Of a stretch of 64,000 nucleotides of DNA, positions 17,424 through 26,015 are shown piece by piece. Both the position numbers and the translations under genes were made by a program. Positions within the stretch are counted from its first letter, which is position 1; each line of letters opens with the position of its first letter. Source of the DNA: Streptomonospora alba (GTDB lineage Bacteria > Actinomycetota > Actinomycetes > Streptosporangiales > Streptosporangiaceae); contig NZ_JROO01000027.1 of NCBI RefSeq assembly GCF_000826685.1, positions 140,563 through 204,562 of the forward strand, given 5' to 3'. The notes below the pieces were generated by a model. The model was not told where the DNA came from, searched no databases, and saw nothing but the letters and a program-made list of their open reading frames with translations.

Positions 17424-18743
17424 ATGTCCGACCAGCGCATCCTCCGTCCGACACCCATCAGCGGCTTCCCCGAGTGGTCGCCGGAGATCCGGTCCGTGGA
17501 GCAGGCCTGGCTGGACCATATCCGCACCGGGTTCGAGCGCTACGGCTTCGCCTCGATCGAGACCCCCTCGGTGGAGAGCCTCGACGTGCTGATGGCCAAG
17601 GGCGAGACCTCCCAGGAGGTCTACACGCTGCACCGGCTGCACGAGGGCGCCGAGGGCGACTCCTCCGACGCCCGCCTGGGGCTGCACTTCGATTTGACGG
17701 TGCCCTTCGCGCGCTACGCCGCCCAGCACTTCAACGAGCTGACGTTCCCGTTCAAGCGCTACCAGATGCAGCGCGTGTGGCGCGGTGAGCGCCCGCAGGA
17801 GGGCCGCTTCCGCGAGTTCACCCAGTGCGACATCGACGTGATCAACGCCGACCAGGTGCCGCTGCACTTCGACGCCGAGCTGCCGCGCATCGTCCACGAG
17901 GTGCTCAGCGGGCTGGACCTGCCCGCCTGGACGATCAGTGTGAACAACCGCAAGGTCCTGCAGGGCTACTACGAGGGCTTGGGCATCACCGACCCGATCG
18001 CCGTGATCCGCGCCGTGGACAAGCTGCACAAGATCGGCGCCGACGGCGTGCGCGCGATCCTGGTGGAGGACGCGGGCCTGAGCCGGGAGCAGGCGGCGGC
18101 GTGCCTGGAGCTGGCCGCGGTCAAGGGCGCCGACGCCTCGGTGGTGACCGAGGTCAAGCGCTTGGGCGTGCAGTCGCGACTGCTGGATGAGGGCCTCGAA
18201 GAACTCGGCTTCGTGCTGGACTCGCTGGCCGACCTGCCGACGGGCAGTGTGGTGGCCGACCTGTCGATCGCCCGCGGGCTGGACTACTACACCGGCACCG
18301 TCTACGAGGCGGCGTTCGACGACGACCCCGGTTACGGGAGCATCTGCGCGGGCGGCCGCTACGAGGATCTGGCCGGGGAGTTCATCCGGCGCCGGCTGCC
18401 GGGCGTGGGCATCTCCATCGGGCTGACCCGCATCTTCGCCAAGCTCGTGGCCGAGGGCCGCATCACGCCGGGCCGCTCCTGCCCCACGGAGGTGCTGGTG
18501 GCGGTGCCCTCGGCCGAGCGCCGCGGCGAGGCGCTGCGCACCGGCGCGCAGCTGCGGGAGCGCGGTATCAACACCGAGGTGTTCCACCAGGCCGCCAAGA
18601 TCGGCAAGCAGATCCAGTACGCCTCGCGCAAGGGTATCGGCCACGTCTGGTTCCCGCCGTTCGAGGACGGCAAGGACCACGAGGTCAAGAACCTGGACAG
18701 CGGAGAGCAGACCACCGCCGACCCGGCGTCCTGGCGCCCCTGA
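17424..18743 (+). CDS. hisS: Histidyl-tRNA synthetase (possibly a second copy)
   Basis: A 439-residue class II synthetase that charges tRNA-His. Motif 2 (RVWRGERPQEGRFREFTQCDID) starts near residue 117, the HisA signature RGLDYYTG is at about 284, and motif 3 (GVGISIGLTRIF) is intact, followed by an anticodon-binding domain. All catalytic elements look normal. The actinobacterial housekeeping hisS is usually beside relA/peptidyl-prolyl isomerase genes; this one stands between an ureide operon and LuxR regulators, so it may be an extra or relocated copy. The ATG at 17424 has AAGGAG about 14 bases upstream, which is rather distant. A hairpin terminator follows. Confidence 0.93.
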   Translation: MSDQRILRPTPISGFPEWSPEIRSVEQAWLDHIRTGFERYGFASIETPSVESLDVLMAKGETSQEVYTLHRLHEGAEGDSSDARLGLHFDLTVPFARYAAQHFNELTFPFKRYQMQRVWRGERPQEGRFREFTQCDIDVINADQVPLHFDAELPRIVHEVLSGLDLPAWTISVNNRKVLQGYYEGLGITDPIAVIRAVDKLHKIGADGVRAILVEDAGLSREQAAACLELAAVKGADASVVTEVKRLGVQSRLLDEGLEELGFVLDSLADLPTGSVVADLSIARGLDYYTGTVYEAAFDDDPGYGSICAGGRYEDLAGEFIRRRLPGVGISIGLTRIFAKLVAEGRITPGRSCPTEVLVAVPSAERRGEALRTGAQLRERGINTEVFHQAAKIGKQIQYASRKGIGHVWFPPFEDGKDHEVKNLDSGEQTTADPASWRP

Positions 18744-18750
18744 TCCGACA

Positions 18751-18785
18751 CCCGGCCGGGGCGGCCCACGTCGCCTCCGGCCGGG
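18751..18785. terminator. Hairpin terminator after hisS
   Basis: CCCGGCCGG (18751-18759) pairs perfectly with CCGGCCGGG (18777-18785) across a 17-base loop, eight bases after the hisS stop codon. Confidence 0.5.
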
Positions 18786-18968
18786 CTGCGCGCGTTCTAC
18801 CACGCTCGTGTACGCACCTGGCGGCCGTTCACCCCGCGTGCCGGAACCGGCCATTCGCAAGACATCGGCGTGGACGCATGCAACACTGCTGGCCAGGGCC
18901 GATACCGGGCCGGAGCCCCCCGCGCCCCGGTGCGGCCATCACGACGCGGCCGCCTAGCGAACGAGGCC

Positions 18969-21401
18969 ATGACCACCCCGCGCCCAACCCCGCCCCCCGC
19001 GGCCGGCCAGCTCATCGGCCGCGAACGCGACATCGCCGACCTGTGCCGAGTCGTCGGCGGCAACCGCCTTGTATCCCTCACCGGAACGGGCGGCATGGGC
19101 AAGACCCGCCTGGCCCTTCGCGTGAGCGAACTCGTCGCACAGCGCTTCGCCGGGGGTGTCCGGTTCGTGGACCTCGGTGAGGCGGCCTCGCCCGACCAGG
19201 TGGTACGCACCGTCGCCCGCTCGCTGCGGGTCCTGGAGAACAGCGAGAAACCGCCGCTGGACGCGATCATCACCAACCTGCGCGATCAGCGGGTCCTGGT
19301 GCTGCTGGACACGTGCGAGCGCGCGGTCGAACCGCTGGCCGACCTGTGCCGCGAGGTGCTCGCCTGCTGCCCGGGCGTGCACATCCTCGCCACCAGCCGC
19401 CAGCCGCTGCGCCTGTCCGGCGAGGCCGTCTGGCGCGTGCCCCCGCTGTCGCTGCCCCCGCCGCCGCGCTCAAGCGAGGACGGCTCCCGGCCCGCGATAT
19501 CGCCCGACCACGCCCGCCGGTTCGAGGCCGTGCGGCTGTTCGCGACCCGCGCCCGCCAGGCCCGCCCGGCCTTCCGCCTGACGACCGAGAACGCCGACGA
19601 CATCGTCAAGATCTGCCGGATGCTCGACGGCGTCCCGCTGGCCATCGAGCTCGCCGCCGCGCGCGTGCGGGTGCTGTCGGTCCAGCAGATCCTCGGCCGC
19701 CTCGACGACCGGTTCCGGTTGCTGGTGGCCTCTGACAGCGGACTGCCGGCCCGCCAGCGCACACTGCGCGCCGTCCTGGAATGGAGCCACCACCTGCTCA
19801 GCCATCCCGAGCAGGTGCTGCTGCGCCGCCTGACCGTGTTCGGCACCTGGAATCTGGAGCAGGCCGAGCGCGTGTGCGGGCACAGCGGGGTCGAACCCGG
19901 CGACGTGCTGGAACTGCTGTCCTCCTTGCTGGACAAGTCGCTGGTCATGCTCGACACCGAACTCGACGGCACCGTTTTCTACCGGATGCCCGACACGGTG
20001 CGCGCCTACGCCGCCGAGCGCCTGGCGGCGGCCGGCGAGGAGAGCGCCACCTGGCAGCGGTGCCTGGAGGAGGCCGTCGACAGGATGGAGGGGCTGGCCG
20101 CCGAGATCGCGCGGCCGCTGCCGTGGCCCCGCCGCCTGGAGCGCCTGAACCTTCTCGATCACCACCGCGAGAACATCGCGCGCCTGCTGACCTGGGCCCA
20201 GCGCAACGGCCGCGCCGAGGAAGGGCTGCGGCTGTGCGTCGCGCTGCGGCCCTACTGGTTCGTACGCGGACTGTTCATCGACGGCACCCGCTCGCTGCGC
20301 CAGCTGCTGTGGGTCTCCCCCGACACCCAGCCGCCGCGGGTGCGCGCCCGCGCTCTGGCGGTACACGCCGAGCTGTGCCTGGAGGTCGAAGGCGCCGGAA
20401 CCGCCTCCTCCATCGCCGCCGACGCCCTGGAGACCGCACGCGGCTGCGACGACACCCCGGCCGAGGCGATCGCGCTGGGTGTACTGGCCGCCTCCGCACT
20501 GCGCATGGGCCAAGACGACGCCTGCAGCGCCAACGCCCATACGGCGCTGGCGGCCGCCGAGCAGGTGCCCGACCACTTCACCGAGGTCTCCGCGCTGGGC
20601 ACGCTGGGGCGGCTGGCCCGCCGGCGCGGCGACACCTGCATCGCCGAGGGGTACCTGAAGCGCAGCATCGCGGTGGCCGAACGGCTGGACGACCGCTGGT
20701 GCGTGGCGCGCTGCCTGAACGGGCTGGGGGTGCTCTCCACCCAGCGCGGCGACCTGGAGACCGCCGCCGAACTGCTCGACCGCGCGATGCGCATCCTCAC
20801 CGAGATGGGCGTCGCGCCGCAGAACGTCCGCTGCTCCGCGTCGATGGGCTATCTGGAACTGGCCCGCGGCGACACCTCCGGCGCCCGGCGCCGCTTCGCC
20901 GGGTCCCTGCGCATCAGCGCCGCCGCGGGCCGGCGCGGTGCGGTCGCGCGGGCGCTGGAGGCCCTGGCCGAGCTGGCGCTCGCCGAGGAGCAGGTCGAGC
21001 GCGCCGCCTCACTGGCCGGTGTGGCCGCGCGGCTGTACTCGGCGCTGCAGCAGCCCTCGCCGCGTGCCGAGCGGCTCTACGAGCGGGCCGAGCACGTGCT
21101 GACGGGCGACGTCGCCGACAAAGCGTGGAAGGCCTGGCGCACGCTGCCGCTGGACCAGGTCGTCGACCGGGCCGTGTCCTTCCCGGCGCCGCACAGGCCG
21201 CTGCCCTCGCTGCTGACCCGCCGCGAGCACGAGATCGCCGTCCTGATCGGCGAGCAGATGTCCAATCGGCAGATCGCCGAGGAGCTCACCATCAGCCAGG
21301 CGACCGCCGCCCGCCACATCGCCAACATCTTCCGCAAACTGCTGATCACCTCCCGCGCGGAACTCGCCGACTGGGTCCACGAGCACGGCCTGCAGGGCTG
21401 A
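18969..21401 (+). CDS. Large ATPase-TPR-LuxR regulator, copy 1
   Basis: An 810-residue cytoplasmic regulator. An N-terminal STAND-type ATPase has Walker A GTGGMGKTRLAL near residue 39 and a Walker B-like VLVLLDTCERA; the usual LDNCEH reads LDTCER here. The middle is helical TPR-like repeats, and the C-terminus (about 751-810) is a LuxR/GerE helix-turn-helix beginning LTRREHEIAVLIGEQMSNRQ. Such proteins are thought to sense a ligand through the ATPase/TPR part and then bind DNA. The ATG at 18969 has GAGG just upstream; an earlier in-frame start adds a low-quality leader. It is followed 232 bases later by a paralogue in the same orientation. The controlled genes are unknown. Confidence 0.85.
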   Translation: MTTPRPTPPPAAGQLIGRERDIADLCRVVGGNRLVSLTGTGGMGKTRLALRVSELVAQRFAGGVRFVDLGEAASPDQVVRTVARSLRVLENSEKPPLDAIITNLRDQRVLVLLDTCERAVEPLADLCREVLACCPGVHILATSRQPLRLSGEAVWRVPPLSLPPPPRSSEDGSRPAISPDHARRFEAVRLFATRARQARPAFRLTTENADDIVKICRMLDGVPLAIELAAARVRVLSVQQILGRLDDRFRLLVASDSGLPARQRTLRAVLEWSHHLLSHPEQVLLRRLTVFGTWNLEQAERVCGHSGVEPGDVLELLSSLLDKSLVMLDTELDGTVFYRMPDTVRAYAAERLAAAGEESATWQRCLEEAVDRMEGLAAEIARPLPWPRRLERLNLLDHHRENIARLLTWAQRNGRAEEGLRLCVALRPYWFVRGLFIDGTRSLRQLLWVSPDTQPPRVRARALAVHAELCLEVEGAGTASSIAADALETARGCDDTPAEAIALGVLAASALRMGQDDACSANAHTALAAAEQVPDHFTEVSALGTLGRLARRRGDTCIAEGYLKRSIAVAERLDDRWCVARCLNGLGVLSTQRGDLETAAELLDRAMRILTEMGVAPQNVRCSASMGYLELARGDTSGARRRFAGSLRISAAAGRRGAVARALEALAELALAEEQVERAASLAGVAARLYSALQQPSPRAERLYERAEHVLTGDVADKAWKAWRTLPLDQVVDRAVSFPAPHRPLPSLLTRREHEIAVLIGEQMSNRQIAEELTISQATAARHIANIFRKLLITSRAELADWVHEHGLQG

Positions 21402-21633
21402 AGCGCCCTCCCCAAGGACCGACCGGGCGGCGCCGCTTCGTCGTCCGGTTCCGCTGCCTGCGGCGATGCGATCGGCCTTCACCGATTCCGCCGTATCGCT
21501 TGCATACCGAGAGTGCACCTAATAAGACAGAGCCCTAGGCACGAGAGCACGCACCACCCCTGATCCCCGAGCCCGCCCTTACCCCCAGGCAAGGTGAGCG
21601 CGGTCCCCCGAACCGCCTACTCGCGTGAAGGCC
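21402..21633. promoter_or_regulatory. Spacer between the two LuxR paralogues with TGCA-containing motifs
   Basis: This 232-base spacer is less GC-rich than the genes. It holds TTGCAT (21500-21505) and GTGCACC (21513-21519), followed by TAATAAG. TTGCAT could be a -35 with TAAGAC (21523-21528) as a weak -10. Similar TGCA words occur upstream of the half-ligase gene, so they may be binding sites of these LuxR proteins. Confidence 0.3.
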
Positions 21634-24153
21634 ATGGCACCTCAGACCGCGCCCGCGCGGCAGAATCTCCCCGTTGAATCCGACAGTCTCATCGGCCGCG
21701 ACCGCGATCTGAGTGATCTGCTCAGGCTGCTGGAGGCCGACCGCGTGCTCACGCTGACCGGCGCCGACGGTGTCGGCAAGACCCGGTTGGCGCTGCGGCT
21801 GGCCGCCCAGGCCACTGCGTTCTTCTCCGACGGGGTGTGGCTGGCCGCCCTGGCCGACGCCGCCACACGCGCGGAGGTCGCCGCGCGGATCTGCGGCGCG
21901 CTGGGTATCACCGAGGAGGGCCGCCGCGACCCGTTGGAGACCCTCTGCGACGCGCTGCACGGGCGCCGCCTCCTGCTTGTACTCGACGGCGTCGACGGCG
22001 TGGCGCCCCATGTAGCCGAGATCGGTGCGCGGCTGGTGGCCTCCTGCCCCGCGGTTTCGCTGCTGACGACAGGGCGCGATCCGCTGCGCATCCGAGGCGA
22101 GACCGTGTGGCGCGTGCCGCCGCTGCCCGTGCCGCCGTCCGCCGAGGGCGCCGAGCCCGCCGCGGACGGTGCGATGCGGCTGTTCTTGGATCGGGCGCGC
22201 ACCGCGGTTTCCGACTACGCCGAGGCCCCGGAGGAGCTGGCGGCCGTCAAGCGGATCTGCCGCCGCGTCGACGGCATCCCCCTGGCCGTCGAGTTGGCCG
22301 CCGCCTGGGCCGGGCGCATCGACGCCGAACGCATCGACGCCGGGCTGGCCGCTGCGCTGGAGAGCGCCGGTGCGGATGGGGAGGGCAACGGCTTCCCGCG
22401 CTCGCGGGTGCTGGACGCCGTCGTCGGCTGGAGCTACGGGCTGCTCAGCGGCCCCGAGCGCGCCCTGCTGCGCCGGCTGTCGGTCTTTCCCAACTGGTGC
22501 CTGGAGCTGGCCGAACAGGTCTGCGCGGACGCACCGCCGACCGAGCAGGGCCGCGCGGAGCCGCCGCTGGCCGAGGCCGAGGTCCTCGATCTGCTTTCCG
22601 CGCTGCTGGACCGATCGTTGATCACCCTGACCGGCGAGCACCAGAACCGGGTGCGCTACCGCCTGCCGGGGCCCGTGCGCGAGCACGCCCGCGCACGGCT
22701 GGCCGAGTCGGGCGAGCAGGAGGCCGTGCGCGTTCGGCACACCGCCCGGATGATCGCCGTCGCCGAGGACCTCGGCGGAGTGGCGCTGTCGAGCCACGCG
22801 ATGCCGTGGAACGAGCGGTTCTCGTACTGGGACCGCGCGCTTGCCGAGTACGACAATCTGCGCACCGCCCTGCGCTGGTCGGCCCGGCACGGCCGCGTCC
22901 GCGACGGCCTGCGGATCTGCGCGGGGTTGCGGCCGCTGTGGTTCACGGGCTGCCAGTTCACCGAGGGCCGGGAATGGGCCGAGACCTTTCTGGCCATGGA
23001 CGGCGGCTCGCAGGCGGACGACGACGGCGGCCCGAGCACCGATGCGCTGCGCGGGAAGGCCATGGTGCACCTGGTCGAGCTGTCCTGGCCGCGGAAGCGC
23101 TTCGACGAGGCCGCAGAGCAGGTGAGCCGGGGCGCGGCGCTGTGCCGTCCTGCAGGCGACGTGGCGTCGGTGTGCCTGGCGAAGACACTGCTGGCCATGC
23201 TCGCCGCTGTCCGCGGCGGCGATGCTGAAGCCCGCCGGCTCGTCGACGAGGTGCTGGAGCTCGCGCGTTCCTCGGGCGATCTGTGGCACGAGGCCATCGC
23301 ACTCAACGTCGAGGGCTCGCTGAACGCCCGCGCCGGCGCCTTCGCCGAGGCGGAAGGGCGCTTCAACACCGCCCTGATGATCATGCGCGGCATGGACCAC
23401 CGCTGGGGCGTGGGCACCACGCTCATGGCCCAGGGCGCGGTGGCCGAGGCCCAGGACGACGCGCAGACGGCCGACCGCTGCTACCGCGAGGCGATGGACA
23501 TCCACCGCACCATCGGCGCCTTCCCGGAACTGGCCGCCTGTCTGGCGGGCGTGGGACGGATCGCCTCCCGGCTCGGGTCGGCGGCCCAGGCCTACGACTA
23601 CCTCGGTGAGAGTCTGCAACTCAGCCACACCACCGGCCAGCGCGGCGGCGTCGCAGAAGCGCTCGCCTCGATCGCGAGGGTCGCCGAGCGGCAAGAGATG
23701 GCCACGGAGGCCGCACGGTGCGCCGGCGCGGCTTCCGCGCTGCTGGAGACCAGCGGCTGGTCCGGTCCCGGCTCGCCCCGGTTCCCGCTCTCCGCCGACA
23801 CCTCAGGGGCCGGCACGTCCGATGAGACCCGCGCCTGGTGGGAGGAGGGCCGCCGGCTCGCCCTGGAGGAGGCGGTGGAGCTGGCCGCGAGCGTCGCCGA
23901 GTCCGGACGGATGCCGCGCACACGCCCGGCGCCGTCGCCCTCCTCGGCGACGCCGCGCACGGCGCTCACCCCCCGCGAAAGACAGATCGCTCAGCTCGTC
24001 GGCGAGGGCCGCAGCAACCGCGCCATCGCCGAGCGGCTGTTCATCGCCCCGGCCACGGTGGCGCGGCACGTCGCCAACATCAACCGCAAGATGGGCTTCA
24101 ACTCCCGTCAGCAGATCGCCTCGTGGGTGACTCGGCACGCTCTCTCATCCTGA
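21634..24153 (+). CDS. Large ATPase-TPR-LuxR regulator, copy 2
   Basis: An 839-residue paralogue of the preceding regulator with the same plan. Walker A is GADGVGKTRLAL near residue 45, the Walker B region reads LLLVLDGVDGVAPHV, TPR-like helices fill the middle, and a LuxR helix-turn-helix ends the chain (about 779-839, LTPRERQIAQLVGEGRSNRA). The conserved LDNCEH is again altered (LDGVDG), so ATP turnover may be weak. The ATG at 21634 has GAAGG five bases upstream; a GTG at 21625 would add three residues. The two copies are clearly related but diverged, so this is an old duplication. The next gene downstream is a half-size adenylation protein. Confidence 0.84.
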   Translation: MAPQTAPARQNLPVESDSLIGRDRDLSDLLRLLEADRVLTLTGADGVGKTRLALRLAAQATAFFSDGVWLAALADAATRAEVAARICGALGITEEGRRDPLETLCDALHGRRLLLVLDGVDGVAPHVAEIGARLVASCPAVSLLTTGRDPLRIRGETVWRVPPLPVPPSAEGAEPAADGAMRLFLDRARTAVSDYAEAPEELAAVKRICRRVDGIPLAVELAAAWAGRIDAERIDAGLAAALESAGADGEGNGFPRSRVLDAVVGWSYGLLSGPERALLRRLSVFPNWCLELAEQVCADAPPTEQGRAEPPLAEAEVLDLLSALLDRSLITLTGEHQNRVRYRLPGPVREHARARLAESGEQEAVRVRHTARMIAVAEDLGGVALSSHAMPWNERFSYWDRALAEYDNLRTALRWSARHGRVRDGLRICAGLRPLWFTGCQFTEGREWAETFLAMDGGSQADDDGGPSTDALRGKAMVHLVELSWPRKRFDEAAEQVSRGAALCRPAGDVASVCLAKTLLAMLAAVRGGDAEARRLVDEVLELARSSGDLWHEAIALNVEGSLNARAGAFAEAEGRFNTALMIMRGMDHRWGVGTTLMAQGAVAEAQDDAQTADRCYREAMDIHRTIGAFPELAACLAGVGRIASRLGSAAQAYDYLGESLQLSHTTGQRGGVAEALASIARVAERQEMATEAARCAGAASALLETSGWSGPGSPRFPLSADTSGAGTSDETRAWWEEGRRLALEEAVELAASVAESGRMPRTRPAPSPSSATPRTALTPRERQIAQLVGEGRSNRAIAERLFIAPATVARHVANINRKMGFNSRQQIASWVTRHALSS

Positions 24154-24191
24154 GCGCGACTGACCTGCGTCTCCGTTTACTACATAGCGGA

Positions 24192-24259
24192 TTGCACGAA
24201 ACTACATATGCAGGTGCACAGGTTTATGCATGTGCAAACGCTCGGTAAAACGCTAGAGT
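24192..24259 (+). promoter_or_regulatory. TGCA-box cluster and candidate promoter
   Basis: TTGCAC (24192-24197) faces GTGCAA (24232-24237). Between them TGCAGGTGCA (24209-24218) and TGCATGTGCA (24227-24236) repeat at an 18-base interval. GTGCAA could serve as -35 for TAGAGT at 24254-24259 (16-base spacer). This resembles an operator-controlled promoter, possibly bound by the upstream LuxR proteins; that link is inference. Confidence 0.4.
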
Positions 24260-24517
24260 CGGAGACATCGGATCGCGTCCGGGAACAAAGTCCCTAGCGG
24301 ACGACGAGGACGCGGCACGAACCCCGGGGGTGATTCTCCGGGAAACGCCGTGGATGCCGCGCCGGCGGCAGGTCCCGACCGAGCCCTGCTTCGTGCCGAT
24401 CGGGGGCGAGGGATCGGGACGCCGGCCGCGGGCGGTCCACGGTGGACGCTGGAAACCCGTGCGGGGTCTTGGGCGCGCAGAGGGGAGGCGCCCACGGCAC
24501 CGACCGCACGGGGAGTG

Positions 24518-24554
24518 CCGGGCTCGTCACGTGGAGGGGGCGTGACGAGCCCGG
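24518..24554. repeat. Perfect 14-bp inverted repeat before the half-ligase start
   Basis: CCGGGCTCGTCACG (24518-24531) is exactly inverted at 24541-24554 around a nine-base loop TGGAGGGGG. The loop is itself a ribosome-binding-site-like sequence. The repeat ends 24 bases before the ATG at 24579. It could be an RNA hairpin in the leader or a protein-binding palindrome. Confidence 0.7.
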
Positions 24555-24578
24555 CCGCGAACGCGAGATGGGGGACCG

Positions 24579-25430
24579 ATGAGGGCCGAGGGCTCCGACG
24601 ACGACCGACCGCCCTTCCTCGGCGGCGCAGCGCCGGTGGGGTCGCTCACCGGCGGCCTGCTGGCCCGGCTGCGCCGCACCGAGGCCCGTCCGACCGTGTC
24701 CGGCAGCGGGGGCACCGCGATCGCGGGCGTGGATTTCGCCGCCACGGTCGAGCGGGCCGCCGCAGGGCTGGTGCGGCGGGGCATGTGCCCCGACGACATC
24801 ATCGGCGTCCTGGCACCGGTCGGCCCGGACCGGCTGACCGCCGTCTACACGGTCATGGCGATGGGCGGGCTGGCCCTGCCGCTGGACCTCGACTCCGACC
24901 TGGAGACCATCACCGACATCCTCACCACCGTGGACGCCCGGATGGTCCTGGTGAGCGCGCCGCTGGCGGGCATCGCCCGTGAGCTGGCCGACCGCTCACG
25001 GGTGCGCCAGGTGGTCGCCTTCGGCGACGCGCCCGAGACCACTCCGTTCAGCGAGCTTTTGCAGCCCAGCCCCGACGGCAGCGGCTACGACCCCGCGCGC
25101 GGGCTCTTCGACAACGGCATCCTGAGTTGCTCCGCCGGGGTGTCGGGGATCGAGAGCACCCTGCACGGCCACCGCGAACTGCTGGGCAGGTTCCACACCG
25201 TCAGCCGCGAGCTCGCGCTGACCTGCCGGGACGTCGTCGTGCTCGACGCCGGATCCGACGAGTCGGAACGCGCCGTGCTCGGTGCCGCCGCGCTGTGGGC
25301 CGGCGCCTCGGTGATCACCACGGCCGCCGACGACGATCCCGGGATCACGGCCGTGGCCGACGCCCACGCCGCCACCGTGCGATGCTCGCCGGTCCCCCAC
25401 CGCGTCGCCGTTCGGCACGCCGCGGGCTGA
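24579..25430 (+). CDS. Half-length, degenerate adenylate-forming (AMP-ligase-like) protein
   Basis: A 283-residue protein that resembles only the N-terminal portion of an acyl-CoA synthetase/adenylation domain (normally about 500 residues). The GVDFAATVERAAAGLVRRGMCPDDIIGVLAPVG-type start of that fold is evident, and the site of the ATP-binding P-loop (SSGTTGxPKG) reads SCSAGVSGIES, so ATP binding is doubtful. The C-terminal lid domain with its catalytic Lys is absent, and the chain stops where the adenine-binding region should begin. The frame is intact and starts at ATG 24579 after GGGGGA, with a strong upstream hairpin, so it looks like a maintained gene rather than a fresh deletion. Its role is unknown; a binding or regulatory protein is possible. 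It converges on the anti-sigma-type gene. Confidence 0.7.
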   Translation: MRAEGSDDDRPPFLGGAAPVGSLTGGLLARLRRTEARPTVSGSGGTAIAGVDFAATVERAAAGLVRRGMCPDDIIGVLAPVGPDRLTAVYTVMAMGGLALPLDLDSDLETITDILTTVDARMVLVSAPLAGIARELADRSRVRQVVAFGDAPETTPFSELLQPSPDGSGYDPARGLFDNGILSCSAGVSGIESTLHGHRELLGRFHTVSRELALTCRDVVVLDAGSDESERAVLGAAALWAGASVITTAADDDPGITAVADAHAATVRCSPVPHRVAVRHAAG

Positions 25431-25445
25431 AGAAGGGCCCGGCCT

Positions 25446-26015
25446 TCAGGCTTCGCGGTCGACGTCGATCTCGAACCACGCCACGTGCGTGGTGTCGGTC
25501 CAGTACTCCCCGCTGCGGGTGGTGCAGCTCTCGATGATGAGCTTGCCGCGCCCGTAGTCGTCGGTGTCGCCGCGGTCGGCGTCGCCGGAGCCGGGCGCCT
25601 GGTTCTTCTCGCCCTGGTCGGCGACGGCGACCCGCACGCGATCGCGGCCCGAGCGGATGAACAGGGTCATCACGCCGCCGGTCTGGCCCGAGCGGGAGTG
25701 CAGCAGCGCATTGGTGGCCAGCTCGCTGGAGGCCAGTTCGGCGTCCTCCAACACGGGCTGCGGCGGCTTGGAACGCTCCAGGAACTCCCGCACACGGGCG
25801 CGGATCGAGCGCACGGCGGTCAGGTTGCCGACGCAGCTCCACACCGTGTGGTCGGTGGCGGCTCCGGTCTCCTCGCTCGCCTCCAAGGCGCCGGCCTCGG
25901 CCTCGATCGCCTCAGCGGGATCCTCGGCGCTCTCGTGCCCGTAGGCGCCGGAGCGGAGGTCGGCGGCGGCCGTGTCGGCAGCGGCGTGTTCGCGGAGTCG
26001 CTGCGAATCACTCAT
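25446..26015 (-). CDS. Anti-sigma-factor-type ATP-binding protein (RsbW/SpoIIAB-like)
   Basis: A 189-residue protein with a GHKL/HATPase_c_2 domain in its C-terminal two thirds. The N-box is ELASSELATNALLHS, and an ADQG-type G1 region and GRGKLIIE follow. Actinobacteria have many such serine-kinase-like proteins that bind sigma factors or anti-anti-sigma partners. No sigma or anti-anti-sigma gene is adjacent. The first ~65 residues are an acidic, Ala/Glu-rich extension without homology I recognise. The ATG at 26015 has GGGGAG ten bases upstream; in-frame starts at 26033-26039 are alternatives. Confidence 0.78.
   Translation of the reverse strand: MSDSQRLREHAAADTAAADLRSGAYGHESAEDPAEAIEAEAGALEASEETGAATDHTVWSCVGNLTAVRSIRARVREFLERSKPPQPVLEDAELASSELATNALLHSRSGQTGGVMTLFIRSGRDRVRVAVADQGEKNQAPGSGDADRGDTDDYGRGKLIIESCTTRSGEYWTDTTHVAWFEIDVDREA

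Larger units (their letters stand above)
24154..24578. other. 425-base gene-free leader before the half-ligase gene
   Basis: It has an AT-richer first half with repeated TGCA words, a promoter-like TAGAGT, and a strong inverted repeat near its end (both listed). No open frame here looks like a gene. Confidence 0.55.

Noticed and set aside
24542..24982. An alternative GTG-initiated frame starting inside the 24.5-kb hairpin
   Set aside because: It has an ideal-looking ribosome-binding site but codes for Arg/Gly-rich sequence in the shadow frame of the half-ligase gene.
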